NCBI GenBank assembly: GCA_963675135.1 | Contig: OY776133.1 | Location: 42,811,494 to 42,875,493, forward strand | Length of the DNA stretch: 64,000 nucleotides | Source of the DNA: Galeopsis tetrahit | Lineage: Eukaryota > Streptophyta > Magnoliopsida > Lamiales > Lamiaceae | Reading direction: 5' to 3' | Notes under the pieces: generated by a model | The model's database searches: none | What the model was told of the DNA's origin: nothing | What the model saw: the letters and a program-made list of their open reading frames with translations, nothing else | In this document: one piece after another, positions 1 to 12,400 of the stretch | Position numbering within the stretch: the first letter of the stretch is position 1 | How the letters are laid out: each line of letters starts with the position of its first letter | Made by a program: the position numbers and the translations under genes

Positions 1-2363
1 TCTAGGCAGAAGCCATCAACACTGCATGTCACACTCAAAATAGGTCATTAATCACTAAAGGTCAAGGTAAAACTCCATATGAAATATGGAAAGGTAGATT
101 GCCCACTGTTGCTTACTTTCATATATTTGGTTGCAAGTGTTTCATTTACAATAATGGGAAAGAACAGTTAAAAGCTTTTGACAGTAAAGCTGATGAAGGA
201 ATATTTGTTGGATATTCCCAAATCAGCAAAGCTTACAAAGTCTATAACTGCAGAACCTTTTTTGTGGGGGAAACACCTCATGTTGTGTTTGATGAATCTA
301 TTAATGAGTTCAGGTATAGAAACCTGAATATTGATGAGATAACACAAAGAACAACCAGACTAAGGCTTCAAAGCAAGGAAAAAGTGTTTGTAGATGTTGC
401 CCAACCTGAACTCAATGGAGATCAGAACCTAGACAACATCCCTGATGGCAATCAACCAAGAGACAACCAGCCTGAAGGAGAAATTGAACTGACCGACCCC
501 ATCCCAATTCAAAACCAGATAACAACTACCAATGAAGAAGCAGGCTCTGCGGAGGTAGTAAATGGATCCAATATTCAAGGGGGAACCAATGAGAATGTCA
601 ATATTCCTGACATTGAGGACAACAACCCTGAATATGATCCTGAACTTGATCCTTCAATTAACTTCCCTGACTTTAATGAATCTAGTGATCCAACTTCAGA
701 AGAGGACAATCCTCCTGAAGGAATCAGATCTAGAAGGACTTGGTTGCAAGACCACCCAACTAGCCTGATACTTGGAAATCCAAGTGATGGGATCAAAACT
801 AGAAGATTTCATGGAGAAAGTGCCTTGTTTTGCTGTTTTCTTTCAGAACAGGAACCAAGTGACATTGAAGAAGCACTTCAAGACACCAACTGGATCATTG
901 CCATGCAAGAAGAGCTGAACCAGTTTACCAGAAATGAAGTATGAGAGCTGGTGGATAGGCCAACTCATCAAGATGTCATTGGAACCAAATGGGTATTCAA
1001 AAATAAGAGAAATGAGAATGACATCATACTGAGATACAAAGCAAGACTAGTGGCCAAAGGATACTGTCAATCTGAAGGGATTGATTATGATGAGACATTT
1101 GCACCAGTGGCCAGACTTGAAGCAATCAGACTCTTCTTAGCCTATGCAGCTCACATGAGATTCAAGGTGTATCAAATGGATGTGTAGAGTGCTTTTCTCA
1201 ATGGGGTACTAAAAGAAGAAATCTATGTTGAACAGCCCCCAGGATTTGAAATTAGAAACCAGGTGTACAGGCTAAAGAAATTTGTATATGGATTGAAACA
1301 GGCACCAAGAGCCTGGTATGACACCTCATCACAGTTTCTTCTAGATCATGGTTTTGTCAAATGCACTGTTGACAGAACCTTGTTTAAAATCTGTGAAGGA
1401 GATGATATTTTGTTAGTCCAAATTTATGTGGATGACATCATATTTGGATCTCCAAATGAGAAATTATGTGAGAAATTCTCAAAACTCATGCAAAGCAAAT
1501 TTGAGATGTCCATGATGGGATTGATGAATTTCTTTTTGGGACTTCAAGTCACCCAATCAAAGAAAGGAATTTTCATCAACCAAACTAAGTATACAAGGGA
1601 CATGATCAAGAAATCTGGATGTGCAACAAGCAAACCAGTCAGAATTCCAATGAACACCAATTGGAAGATGGATCCTGATGAAAGTGGAGTATCTACCAAC
1701 TCCATTGAATACAGAGGCATCATAGGATCCTTACTATATCTCACTTCAAGTAGACCTGATATCACATTTGCAGTTGGAGTGTGTGCCAGATTTCAAGCAA
1801 ATCCAAAGAAGAGTCACATTGATGCTGCCAAGAGGATACTAAGATATCTCAAAGGGACTGGGAATCTTGGATTATGGTATCCAGCTGATGACAACACTGA
1901 ACTCACTAGGTATTCAAATGCTGATTATGGAGGCTGCAGAATTGACAGAAAATCCACCTCAGGAACATGTCAATTCTTGGGTAGTAAGCTGATCTCATAG
2001 TTCTCAAAGAAGCATAACACAGTTGCAACATCAACAACTAAGGCAGAATATGTAGCAACTGGAAGTTGTTGTGCTCAGATACTTTGGCTCAGACAGCAAC
2101 TAAGAGATTACAAAGTCATCACAAATGAAGTTCCAATATTTTGTGACAATAATAGTGCAATTATTATTTCACAAAATCCAGTGCTTCACATAAGATGCAA
2201 ACATGTTGATATCAAACATCACTTTATAAAGGATATCAAGCTTGTCAAAATTCACACTGATAAGCAAAAAGCTGATATCCTGACAAACCCATTAGCAGAA
2301 GCAAGATTTATGGAGCTGTCAGCAGAGTTGGGCTTACTTGATCCAGGAAAGATGGAAAAATGA
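1..2363 (+). pseudogene. Family B copia pol remnant (integrase C-part, RT, RNase H)
   Basis: This is the 3' part of a Ty1/copia polyprotein that would encode the end of integrase, reverse transcriptase and RNase H. It is cut by the window start inside integrase (EAINTACHTQNRS). One frame runs through the whole region. Visible landmarks are the integrase C-terminal block FHIFGCKCF, an acidic linker, the RT start GTKWVFKNK, the RT catalytic motif IYVDDIIFGSPN, and RNase H blocks ADYGGCRIDRKSTSG and RCKHVDIKHHF. In-frame stops at 942-944, 1185-1187 and 1998-2000 inactivate it, and an 18-bp gap near 2228 removes part of the last RNase H block compared with 43990-44030. The closest relative in the window is the copy at 41426-44153, which shares the first and third stops. 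The protein resembles the intact family C pol (49851-53240). Recognition as copia RT is firm; the SIRE/Maximus assignment is likely. Confidence 0.93.
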
Positions 2364-2955
2364 AGAAGGAAGCACAAATGAAGGGGGAAGTTCATTAAAT
2401 TGAACTTCAGCAAAGTTGACAAAACTCATTGAAATGGTCTGCCTAAAAGAAGAATTCAGTAGAATTGTCTACATGTCTTTCAGCGATGTTGGTCAGGATG
2501 ATTGACCCTGTGGGACCCAGTCAGCAACATTGGGACCCACTCAGGCATTTTGGTCGGATCTTTTGACTAAAATAAAGTCCAAATCACTTATCAGGACATT
2601 TGTCCAAATTGATAAGATGATAAGTGCTATTTTTAGCATTGATTAGACATTTAAGGGAATTCTTGGGCAAAGAGTAGTCTATTTTTAGGATGGCGTGGGG
2701 TATTCAAGGGTTAGCCCCCAAATGGTCATTCCAGCATTTAATGCAAAATTCTTTAAAGATTGCATTAATTACTGAGCCTCTCATCAAAGCCATTGATTAT
2801 CTTAATGCCTACATCTAACCGTTCCTAAGCCCATTACCCCACTTTATCCACTTTGCCTAGTGATTTGTCTACCTCATAATGCTATTGTCCAACGGTTAAT
2901 AAAACCACTGGAATATAAAAACCTTCAGTTTTTACAAACATTCTTACGCACAAAG
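2364..2955 (+). other. Family B spacer between pol and ORF3, with TATA-like box
   Basis: This 592-bp noncoding stretch matches 44154-44745 almost base for base and is loosely similar to the pol-ORF3 spacer of family C (53241-53941). A TATA-like box (TATAAAAACC) lies at 2914-2923, just after an AACGGTTAAT motif. ORF3 should follow, but a family A LTR starts at 2956, directly after CAAAG. In the second B copy the same CAAAG flanks the family A LTR on both sides. No ORF of note is visible here. Confidence 0.7.
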
Positions 2956-3536
2956 TGTTGGGATATAAATTCACCTTAAGCCCCATTTGATGATAGAATA
3001 GTTTTGATGGCCAAAAAACCTAGAGTTTATAAATACATGTAATAGGATCAGATGACTTTTGTATAGAACAGCTTAGACTAGTCTTGTGTGATCAACTGTA
3101 TAGATCTCAGGTGATCAGCACAATATTTGCTTACATGCACAACCTCAAGATTTGAAGAATAGAAAGCATGAATACTAGAAGATCCTTGAAGATCAGATAA
3201 GTAAGGTGCTTGTATACCTTCTTAGCTGATAGAGTCCAAGTTGAAGATGGTCTAAGTCAGCACACGTATTTTCCCGATCAGAAGACAGAAGACATCAGGC
3301 CAGACGAGTTAACCAGAAGACTAGGAATGAAGATCAGAAGACTAGTAGCTCGTCAAGGACTCGGCTGATTCCAAAGTCATCTTGTAATTCAAACGAAGAC
3401 TTACCATACTTAGAAGATTGTCACGATCCCAGATTTGAAGCAATCAAGCAGCTGGAATCAAGGAATCAACTAAACACATAAGGAAAGATTGCCAAACGGC
3501 TAGTCAACTCCAAAAGCTAGTTGCAGCAATCCTCCC

Positions 3537-3545
3537 TATAAATAC
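3537..3545 (+). promoter_or_regulatory. TATA box of LTR A1
   Basis: TATAAATAC lies about 580 bp into the LTR in a CCTCC context. The same box is found at matching positions in A2, A3 and A4, as expected for the U3 promoter of a retrotransposon. Confidence 0.65.
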
Positions 3546-4339
3546 AAGAGGATGAGGAATAACAACACACGGAAAATACAATGCAAGAATTCGAAAAGCT
3601 AATCAAGCAAGCAAGCCAAAAGCAATATTTTGTCAAGAATTCTCAAGAGCCCAGAAAAGCATTAGAACATCCTTCTAGCTCTTAAGTTATTTCCATCCAA
3701 CCAAAGAACCTGAATCCTACTGATATTGTATATCCATTGATTTAGGCATAGTGGTTAAGCAATTTATAAGCTTGAACCATTAGTTGGATCTATTCAAAAA
3801 CCCCAAAACCCCCCACCATAAGGTTAAGTTTTTGAACCCCTGTAAGAGTGCAAGTGCTCACAATCACTTGTGGAGACCGCAACAGTTTGGAACTGCTCAG
3901 ATCTCAAAGTCTTAACCTTGGGACTATAAAGGACAAGCCCTTGTAATTTTCGGGAAATTAAAGGGATTAAACATCACTTTGGAACGTGAGAGTGGACGTA
4001 GGAACGTATATCCGAACCACTATAAAATCCAGTGTTATTTACTTACTGCACTTTACTTTTCTACTTACTTATATTTTTATTTTTTTTTGTGCATACTGTG
4101 ATTTAAAATATCTTTACTTAAGGCCATATCTTTCAAACCAGCATCAGCTGAGTATTTCACAATATAAGCAATTGGTTATTTCAAAAGAACTCTTGAACGA
4201 GTCTAAATAAAAAGGCCTACTCACTTCCGCATACAAACATTTCCATCAGATAACTATAGTCTTCTGGACCAGTAGACTTGTAGTCCAGCTGACATAGATA
4301 TCAGAAGAGGTTTCCAACTCTTTAATTAAAAAAAGTTTT

Positions 4340-4370
4340 AAAGTATATTCACCCCACCCCTCTAGACTTT
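4340..4370 (+). other. U5 hairpin with C-rich loop, LTR A1
   Basis: The arms AAAGTATA (4340-4347) and TAGACTTT (4363-4370) enclose a 15-nt loop rich in C. One mismatch is present here; in A2, A3 and A4 the arms are perfect (AAAGTCTA/TAGACTTT). It lies about 32 nt before the LTR end. Family C has an analogous hairpin of different sequence. Confidence 0.55.
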
Positions 4371-4404
4371 AATCCCATTCACTACTCGTTCAGGGACCAA
4401 CAAG

Positions 4405-4416
4405 TGGTATCAGAGC
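4405..4416 (+). promoter_or_regulatory. Primer-binding site, initiator-Met tRNA type
   Basis: TGGTATCAGAGC starts two bases after the LTR end. It is complementary to the 3' end of plant initiator Met tRNA, the usual primer for minus-strand synthesis in Ty1/copia elements. Confidence 0.9.
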
Positions 4417-4531
4417 AGTGGTTCTAACGGACTACTGTCTCTAGATTATCAAAAGACTTGAGGGAGCCTTTCTGTAGTCCCCTTGAACAGATCCATCTTT
4501 TGAAAAACTTGTTTTTGAAAACTCATACAGC

Positions 4532-6866
4532 ATGAGTGCTAACATGCGTAAATCTCACCTCAGTTCACTACAAGATGTGGTCCGTAATCACAGAAGGCCC
4601 AATCACAATCATGACGGTCAACACAGCAAATGGTGAACCAGAGATTCCAGTTGGAGAACTTGCTCCCAAGTCCATGAAAGACCTCACTCCAGAAGAGATG
4701 AAGCAAGCAAATCTCGACAGCATTGCTCAAGATTACATTATGCAAACTCTCCCCAATGAGTACATTGCAAAAGTACTCAACTGTGAAACAGCTAAAGAGA
4801 TGTGGGATGCCCTGGCACTTCTTTGTGAAGGAACAGAACTGATCATGGAAAGTAAACTATCAATAGTAGTCAAGAAGTTTGAACACTTCAAGATGCAACC
4901 AGAAGAGTCCATTGATCAGCTAGACAATCGATTTACCAAGATTATCAATGAGATCGAATCTCTAGGGAAGAAATATACCAATAGAGAGAAAAATCTGAAA
5001 ATCTTGGACTCTCTAACCAAGAAGTGGAAACTCAAGAAGACCATCATCAAAGATACTCAAGATATCAAGAAATGGTCAGCTCAAACTCTGTTCCAAAACC
5101 TCAAAGCTCATGAGTATGATCTTGAAAGAGAAGAAAATTCAGAAAATGATGAGCCAACACCAACTCCATCTACCTCCAAGACTGTAGCCTTCAAGGCAGC
5201 TACGAGTACAAAAGCTGCAAGCACCTCATCTGACAAAACCCCTTTGAATACAGATGACTTAGGAGGATCAGACATGAGTTTAAAAGAACAAATGGCTCTT
5301 ATGATCAAGAGATTTGAGAGGATGAACACCCTAAACAGCAAATATAGGAAATTCTACAAGAATTACAAAGATAAAAGAGCTGGATCATCCTCTAGAGAAT
5401 CAAGAGAAAGAACACCAGAAAGGTATCCTAGGAAGATTATGGAGTCATCTAACAATCGAAGCTATAGAAGAAGAGATGCCACCCCTCCAAGAAGAAGCAC
5501 TCCAAATCAGAAACCTGGATTATGCCTCAACTGTCATAAACCAGGACATTATGTCTATGAATGTCCAGACCTAAATCCAGGAGACAAAGAAGAAAGAAAA
5601 ACAAGAAGAGACAGAAGGAATCCAAACAGACAAGCAATGGTGACTGAAGAATCTGAATATCAAAGTGATGATCTTCCTTCATCACCAGACTGTGAACTCT
5701 TCTCAAATGATTCAGATGATTTAGCTATGATGGCCATAGGTGAAAACGAGGTAAACTCCTATACATCAACTTTTCACTTACCTGCCTCTTCACACACAGA
5801 TGACGCAAACTCATCTGTAGGCGAATTTGAGAACACCTATTACCAATCCTTGGAAGAAGTAAAAGGTGATCTTGATATTTCCACTAGAGCTTTCATAGAA
5901 GTGGAAGAAGAGAACAAGGACCAAAAGGTTAAGTTTGATAACACCCCTGAGTTAGTAACAATGAATGAAAGATTGTCTAAAGAAGTGGAACTTCTTAAAG
6001 AAGAAAACACCACAATAACTTAGTTGTATGAGGGGATGTTAAAGACTCAAGCCTTAGAAACCAAAGAATTTCGTTCACTTCAGTCTAAGTTCGATGACCT
6101 TTTCCAAGCAAAAGAGCTCTTAGAAAAGGAGAAGGAAAGCCTTGATCAAAAGATATCAGAGTTCAATAAAGCATCTGCTACTATTGAAAACATCTCTGAA
6201 TATTATCGATCAAATGGCAACAAGATGGGTTTTGGTTATGAATTTATTCCATCAACATCTTCTCCAGCTGAGGGCAGTACACCCAACCAGTATACTACTC
6301 GATCACATGAAAAAGGTGAGTGTTCTAAACACAATGAACCTACAATGAACCAAAAGACATTTGTATCAGCTAAAGTTAACCATCTTAACACCAAGAATGG
6401 CAAGAGACAAGTTAACCCCAAGCACATACAGAGGAACAACAAACAGCCTAGACCATCTCGTCTAAGACAGTCTCAGTTGTATGCTGCTCCAGCCAAGAAG
6501 AAGAAATCTTCTTCACACAAATCTGTTCTCTTTGCACCCCTTATCTCTTATGATATTGTGAGAACAGAGGAGTATGGTCCATATAATAGTGTGCATCGTT
6601 CAGCTAATGCACCCAGGCCGAATGTAATTAGTCAGAAGATAATCTACACTCACTCCTATAAGAGGAAGTCATCTGACAGTTACCTAGCTGACACAACCAA
6701 TAAAGCAAACCAGACCAAGGTGTCATCTGGTAAAATTTGGTTCTGTGATGCTCGAGGGAGACAACTCAAATGCTCATGGTTATTCAAACGACTAATGTAT
6801 ATGTGGGTCCCCAAGGGTAGTACTAACACCCAAGGACCCACGACAAAATGGGTACCTAAGACTTAA
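4532..6866 (+). pseudogene. Family A gag, frameshifted and interrupted
   Basis: Gag capsid/nucleocapsid protein of a copia element. The start ATG at 4532 aligns with the gag start of the - strand copy at 39844, but about 56 bp are missing after 4549, so the rest is read in another frame from 4536. Features in order: a UBN2-like capsid region (AKEMWDALALLCEGTELI... EESIDQLDNRFTKI), a basic Ser/Arg-rich stretch, a CCHC zinc knuckle (CLNCHKPGHYVYEC, from 5523), an acidic region, and a coiled-coil-like tail ending in MGFGYEF. A TAG at 6021-6023 breaks the frame; the other copy has Gln there. Gag ends with TAA at 6864-6866, after WVPKT. It is dead as it stands. Confidence 0.9.
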
Positions 6867-7676
6867 TTTTTCTTGCAGGAAAGAAGGGACCTATACAGAA
6901 AAAGGAGGTCAAGCAGGAGAAACTTGGTATATAGATAGCAGATGCTCAACTCATATGACTGGAACCAAAACCCTGCTGACTAACTATACAGAAAAGAAAG
7001 GTCCAAAAGTCTTCTTTGGTGATAACGCGCACGGTAACACAAAAGGATATGGCACCCTGAAAAATGGTGACATTGAGGTATATGATGTATCATATGTAGA
7101 AGGTTTGAAGTTCAATTTATTATCAGTTTCTCATTTTTGTGACACTGGTTACTCAGTAAAATTCTCTAAAGATGAGTGTCTTATAAGTGATAAACGAACA
7201 AAACAAACTCTTCTAACAGGATCTAGAAAAGGTAGTACGTATCTTGCAAATTGGAACAGCTGTCCTAAGGATATATGTCTGCTTGTGAAAAGTCCTAAAG
7301 ATATCAGCTGGCTATGGCACAAACGTCTTAGTCACTTGAACTTTAAGACTATGAACAAGCTAACAAGGGAATCCTTAGTTGATGGGCTGCCTAATGAACT
7401 CTACTGTAAAGATCAGGTATGTGATGCATGTCAACAAGGAAAGCAAACAAAGGTCTCCTTCAAGACCAAGAAGACAGCATCAACCAGCAGAGTTCTGGAA
7501 CTACTTCATATGGATCTCTTTGGACCAATCACTCCAACAACTCTAACAGGAAGAAAGTACACTCTTATTGTAGTAGATGATTACTCCAAGTTTACTTGGG
7601 TTATTTTTCTATACAAGAAAAGGGAAACACAGCAGAAGCTTCCTAAATTATTGAAGAGGATCCAAGTAGTAAAAGG
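6867..7676 (+). pseudogene. Family A pol 5' part (protease, integrase start), truncated
   Basis: The pol frame is open from just after gag and shifted relative to it. The protease region reads WYIDSRCSTHMTG: the catalytic Asp-Ser-Gly triad is Asp-Ser-Arg here (family C has DSG). Then follow the GAG-pre-integrase zinc finger (HKRLSHLNF with CDACQQGKQ giving HHCC) and the integrase core start (LHMDLFGPITP, VVDDYSKFTWV). The sequence stops at RIQVVKG, before the second catalytic Asp, where LTR A2 begins at 7677. The gag-pol junction carries an acceptor-like sequence ending in TTGCAG at 6878. Confidence 0.88.
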
Positions 7677-9116
7677 TGTTGGTCCCTGAACGAGTAGTGA
7701 ATGGGATTAAAGTCTAGAGGGAAGGGGTGAATAGACTTTAAAACTTTTTCAAACAGAGTTGGGAACCTCTTCTGATTGCTATGTCAACTGGACTGCAAGT
7801 CTGCTGGTCTAGATGACTATAGTGATCTGACTGAGGAGGTTATATGCGGAATTATGGTGGCCCTGGTTTAGACTCGTTCTTGTAACTTGTTTTACTTAAT
7901 GCAAATACTCAGCTGATGCTGGTTTGAAAGTTATGGCCTTGTTTTGAAGAGTGTTGAAATCACAGTATGCACTATATAATAATGAATGTAAAGACAGAAA
8001 TGTAAAGTGTAGAAAGTAAATAACACCGGATTTATAGTGGTTCGGATATACGTTCCTACGTCCACTCTCACGTCCTAACGTGATGTTTAATCCCTTTAAT
8101 TTCCACAAATTACAAGGGTCTTGACCTTTATAGTTCCAAGGTTAGGACTTTGAGATCTGAGCCGTCCTAACAGCTACGGTCTCCACAAGTGATTGTAAGC
8201 ACTTGCACTTTGAGGGGTTCAAAAACTTTAACCTTTCGGTGAGGGTTTGGGGTTTTTGAGGTGTATCCAACTAATGGTTCAAGCTTATAATTTGCTTAAC
8301 CACTATGCCTAAAACAATTGATATACAATATGAACAGGTTTCAGGTTCTTAAGGGTTGGATAGAAATCACTTAAGAGTTATAGATAATCTAATGGTTTCT
8401 GGCTCTTTTGAGAATTCTTAGAACTGTATGGCTTTAGCTTTGATTGCTTGCTTGGCTTGTTGAATTCTCTCTTGTGACTTCTTTTCATTGTGATTCCTCA
8501 TCCTCTTGTATTTATAATGGAGATTGGTTGCAACTAGCCGTTGGAGTTGACTAGCCGTTTGAGCAATCTTTCCATAATAGCTTGATTCCTTGATTCCAGC
8601 CGCTTGATTGCTTCAATCCTGGGATCATGTCAATCTTCTAAATAAGGTAGGTCTTCGTTTGAATTGCAAGATGACTTGGGAATCAGCCGAGTCCTGGAAG
8701 AGCACATAGTCTTCTGATCTGTACTTCTAGTCTTCTGACTACTCTTCTGGCCTTAGGTCTTCTGTCTGCTGATATCAGACGAGTAACACTCTTCTGATCT
8801 GGAAATTCTTTGCACTGCTTTTAGGCCATCTTCAATCTGGACTCCATTAGATAGGTAGGTATACAAGCACCTTGACTTATCTGGTCTTCAAGGATCTTCT
8901 AGTCCTCATGTCTTCTACTCTTCTCATCTTGAGGATAGGCATGTAAGCCAGGACTGTGCTGATCAGCTGATATCAATACAGTTGATCACACAAGACTAGT
9001 CTAAGCTGTTCTATACAAGTCAGCTGATCCTATTACATTTATAAACTCTAAGTGTTTTGGCCATCAAAACTATTCTAACATCAAGTGGGGCTTAGTGGTG
9101 AATTTATATCCCAACA
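7677..9116 (-). repeat. Family A LTR copy A2 (3' LTR, - strand)
   Basis: This 1440-bp LTR on the + strand begins TGTTGGTCCCTG and ends ATATCCCAACA, the reverse complement of the family A ends. It is closest to A3. The PPT at 9117-9130 marks it as the 3' LTR of the - strand element. It holds a TATA box (8516-8508) and the U5 hairpin (7709-7739, perfect 8-bp arms). Confidence 0.92.
8508..8516 (-). promoter_or_regulatory. TATA box of LTR A2
   Basis: TATAAATAC on the - strand, at the position equivalent to the TATA box in A1. Confidence 0.55.
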
Positions 9117-9130
9117 ATTTCCCCCTTTTT
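9117..9130 (-). promoter_or_regulatory. Polypurine tract of segment M2
   Basis: On the - strand AAAAAGGGGGAAAT directly abuts the start of the 3' LTR. It would prime plus-strand synthesis. Family C has the same tract before its 3' LTR. Confidence 0.85.
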
Positions 9131-9460
9131 GATGAAGCCAAAACTATACTTGATAAGTGCTCTTAATGAATTAAGATAAGAGTTTATAACATGCTTAAAA
9201 CTGAAGTATCTGATGAAGACAATGAGAGTTTGTCTTGTAAGCAAAAAGAACTAGAACTTGAATATAGATAGAACTTTTACAGGTTACAAGTAATAGTTTC
9301 TTTAAACTTCTAAGCTAGTCTTCATCAGGTCTTCTGATCTTCAAATGCGGTAGGAAAGGTACAGATGAGCTCGAACTTCTTCCATGTACTGTGCATCTGT
9401 AACATTCTCCTCTTCATAGATCTTGTACAGAATCCTATTGATTTCTATCATGTTAACTCT
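9131..9460 (-). other. 3' UTR of segment M2
   Basis: 330 bp between ORF3 and the PPT. The ORF3 frame continues with coding-like residues for some 35 codons after the TGA at 9463-9461 (for example EINRILYKIYEEENV), so the original ORF3 may have ended further down. Nothing else is visible. Confidence 0.5.
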
Positions 9461-12400
9461 TCATGAATCCAGAAGGGGTGCATCCCATTTGGGTTCTTCA
9501 GGAGTTAGGATTCTGCAGTTATCAAGTCCTTTGGCTGTCTTGACAATTTCTTCCCAGAACTCTGGATCTTCAAAGTTCATGAACTGGGAGAATTGGAGAA
9601 ATTCTTCTTCATAAGAAGGGAGGGGGCCAAATTTCCTTACTATGTGGTGTTGAATTTGCCACTTCTTCTTCAGGGGATACCATCTTGGTAGCTCATCTTG
9701 AAGGGCTAAGTAATCCACATAATTGCTATCAAACACCAGGACCTTGTCTTCTTGTGCTTTGTCCTTCATTGCTTTCCTGAGTTTGGCAATTCTTCTTTCA
9801 AATTTGGCTTTGACTGCCTTCGCATCATTCAGCTTCTTTTGCTTAAGCTCTTAAGCTTCAAGCAACTTCTTTTTCTTCAACTCTAGAGCCTCTTTCTCTT
9901 CTGCAGTAGGCTCTGCTGGAGCTGACTTCTTGCTGGTCTGAGCTGACTGAGCTTGCTCATCTGCCTTCCTTTTCCTTGTCATTCTCTTTTCAGGAACTTG
10001 TTCTTCAGGAGCAGTGATCTGAAGAGTCTTGGCAGGAGCTTGAGTGGGTGCTTGAGTATCTTCTTGAGCAATTTCTTTGCCTTTGCCTTTTTCTTGCCTG
10101 TTCTTGATTTTGCTCTTTAAACCACTCAAGGTTTCATTCAGCTCATCTTGAGATACTACCATTACAGCATGTTGTGCAGTAGATTTCTCAAGAGCTCTTA
10201 TCAACATATCTTCCCCCTTTTTGGCTTCAGCAAGTGCAGCCGAAAAAGGCTTCATGGCATTCATGATTTCCACTATCAGAGTTTGTTTCAGTGCCATGGC
10301 ATTGACCTTGTTGACAGCAGTAATGTGAGATATACTGTGTTCCATGACATGAGAAAGAGAATTGGTGGAGGAGGCAGCTTCGAGCTTTTCTGCAAGTGCT
10401 TCCAACTTGGCTGCTGTCTCCTTCAGCTGAGTCTGCAGTTTCTCATTCTCCTCTGCAGCTGTTTTAAGAAGAGCTTGTCCTTCAGTGGCTCTTGCTTCAG
10501 CATCCTCAATTCTTGTCTTGTAGGTGGTCTCCATGCGGTGCATCTCATCAGTGTAAAGATCAGCAAACCTTTTGGAGGTGTCAGCTGACAACTTCTGATA
10601 GGTACTTAAGTATTCTCCTATCTGCTGATGGAGTGCTTCACCAAACTTGTCTTCAATGTCAAGAATCTGGTCACGAAGACGGGTCTTCTGTTCCCTTGCA
10701 GCTTTCTCAACATATCTTCCTAGTTGCAGGCCTAAGCCTTTTTCAAAGTGCAAGTCTATTGCAGCTTTGATCTGGGAGCAGATGTCTGCTGTATGATCAA
10801 CAGATGGGGTAGAAGATGAGGTTGTACCATGAGGCTTGGTATGAGCAATTATTGCTTTGCCTCTCTCTTCAGCTGATAGGTACTCCTCATCGAGGTAGCA
10901 GGTTGTGGCCTTAGTCAGATGGGTCATGATCCGTCTGCCTGCATCTCCTGGTGTATACATGAAGTGAGTCAGGTCTTCTGAAGGCTTGAAGTGAGCTGGA
11001 ACTCTGACTACTTCTCTTTCAATTTCTTCTTTGTCAGCTGGTGCAGCTGAGTCTTCCGCAGGGGCAGCTGAGTCTTCTGCAGGAGCAGCTGAGTCTTCCA
11101 CCAAGGCTGGTGCAGCTGATTCCTTCATCTGTGCTTGTTCAGCTGTCTGCTGATCCGATGAGCCTACTGGAATAGGGACATCAGCAGTGGGAACTCCTAG
11201 GATCCGGTTGCAGACTGCAGTTAGTGCCTCATCTGGTAGCAGCTGAGCAAAGTATCGAACTTGAGCAACTTCCTTTTGCTCCATCTCCCAGTCGAGGAAG
11301 TTTTCCTTTCCTCCCATTCCTTCCATGACCGCAAGAAGGTCATCTACATCATCTCTTCTGAGCTCAATCCAAGTGCATACCCTAAGCACTTGTTCAAACT
11401 GGATTGAAGTCTCATCAACTCCAGGGATGGTGGTCTTGAGCAGGTTGGCTATCTTCATCCTCATTATCTTTTCTGTTTGGCACATGGGGTAGTGCACCAT
11501 TCTGAACTGAGGTTGAGAAGGACCAGCTTGAACCAGGTCTTCTGGTGCCATGTCTTCTGGAGCAGAAGGGACAGTGATGGTAGTAGTTTGGGTAGTTGGG
11601 GCACTTTCCTCTGCTGTGTGAGTATCAGCAGGGATTTGGGAAGTGATTTCTTCTTGTTGGGTAGTAGGTTGGGATTGATCTTCAGTAATTTGATCATTAG
11701 CAGGGTGATGGGTCTGCTGGTCTTGTTCAGTTTCTTCTTAAAGATCAGTAGGTTTTTGAGCTTGATGATCTTGGGCATTTGCTGTTTGAATATCAGCAAG
11801 GATTGTGGTTATAATCTGAGTTTGATCATCAGCAGGTTGTGTGGAGGTGGTCTGAGGTTGGTTGTCTGCTGTTTGAACATCAGCAGGGTTATGCTGGGCT
11901 TGTTCCTCTGCTGTGTGAGTATCAGCAGGGATTTGGGCATCAGTGTGTGAGGGTTCAGATGGGTCGGTATCATCAGAAGGGTTGAAGGATGAAATAGGGG
12001 CTATGCTCATTGGAGTAGGGAGCCTGGATTTCTTGGCTTTCTTTGTGAAAGAAGAGGTGTTCTTCTTTCTCTTCTGACCCTTTGATAGTTTAGAAGGTGT
12101 GAAAGTGAGAGAGGGTTTAGAGGCACCTGCCTTTTTCAAAGGAGAGGCAGTGGGAGTGACATCTGAATCAGATGGGGAGATGAGCCCTGATCTGATCAGA
12201 TATCTTCTTTGTGCTAAGGTCTGATTGTCATCATCATCCTCCTCAGCAGCCTTCTTTTGAGCCTCTTCTTTGGATGGCTCCTCTTCTTCTTCAGCAACAT
12301 CTTTGGAAGATGCTTCAGCTAACAGCTTCTTCTTCTCTTCTTTCAACCTTGCTGCCTCAGCAAGAGCGTCCTTCCTTAAGTAATATTTGGAGATGTGGAA

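Larger units (their letters stand above)
2956..4402 (+). repeat. Family A LTR copy A1 (5' LTR)
   Basis: This LTR of 1447 bp begins TGTTGGGATATAAATTC and ends GGGACCAACA, a proper TG...CA pair, and is followed two bases later by a tRNA-Met PBS. Its sequence is closest to the split copy A4 (roughly 95% over the first 170 bases by eye) and clearly more distant from A2 and A3. It contains a TATA box at 3537-3545 and a C-rich-loop hairpin near its end (4340-4370). The short ORF at 3986-4210 is not conserved as protein and is not a gene. Confidence 0.92.
2956..7676 (+). mobile_element. Family A copia element, + strand, 5' half
   Basis: The order is 5' LTR (2956-4402), PBS, gag, protease and the first part of integrase. 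It ends abruptly at 7676 inside the integrase core, where a - strand family A LTR begins. The element sits in the family B spacer after CAAAG. The + strand pol segment starting at 17295 resumes integrase about 85 codons further on, so it may be the displaced second half of this same element; that link is inference. Gag and protease are both damaged. Confidence 0.85.

Noticed and set aside
6312..6878. Gag intron from AAAAG|GTGAGT at 6315/6316 to the acceptor-like site at 6878
   Set aside because: The donor is good and occurs in both gag copies, but the spliced frame would not join pol in either copy. I keep only the acceptor-like site as a finding.
2956..9116. A complete element between LTRs A1 and A2
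   Set aside because: The two LTRs are in opposite orientation and belong to different subgroups, so they do not form a pair.
11477..11950. 157-codon + strand ORF opposite family A ORF3
   Set aside because: Shadow frame of a repetitive, acidic coding region; no independent support.
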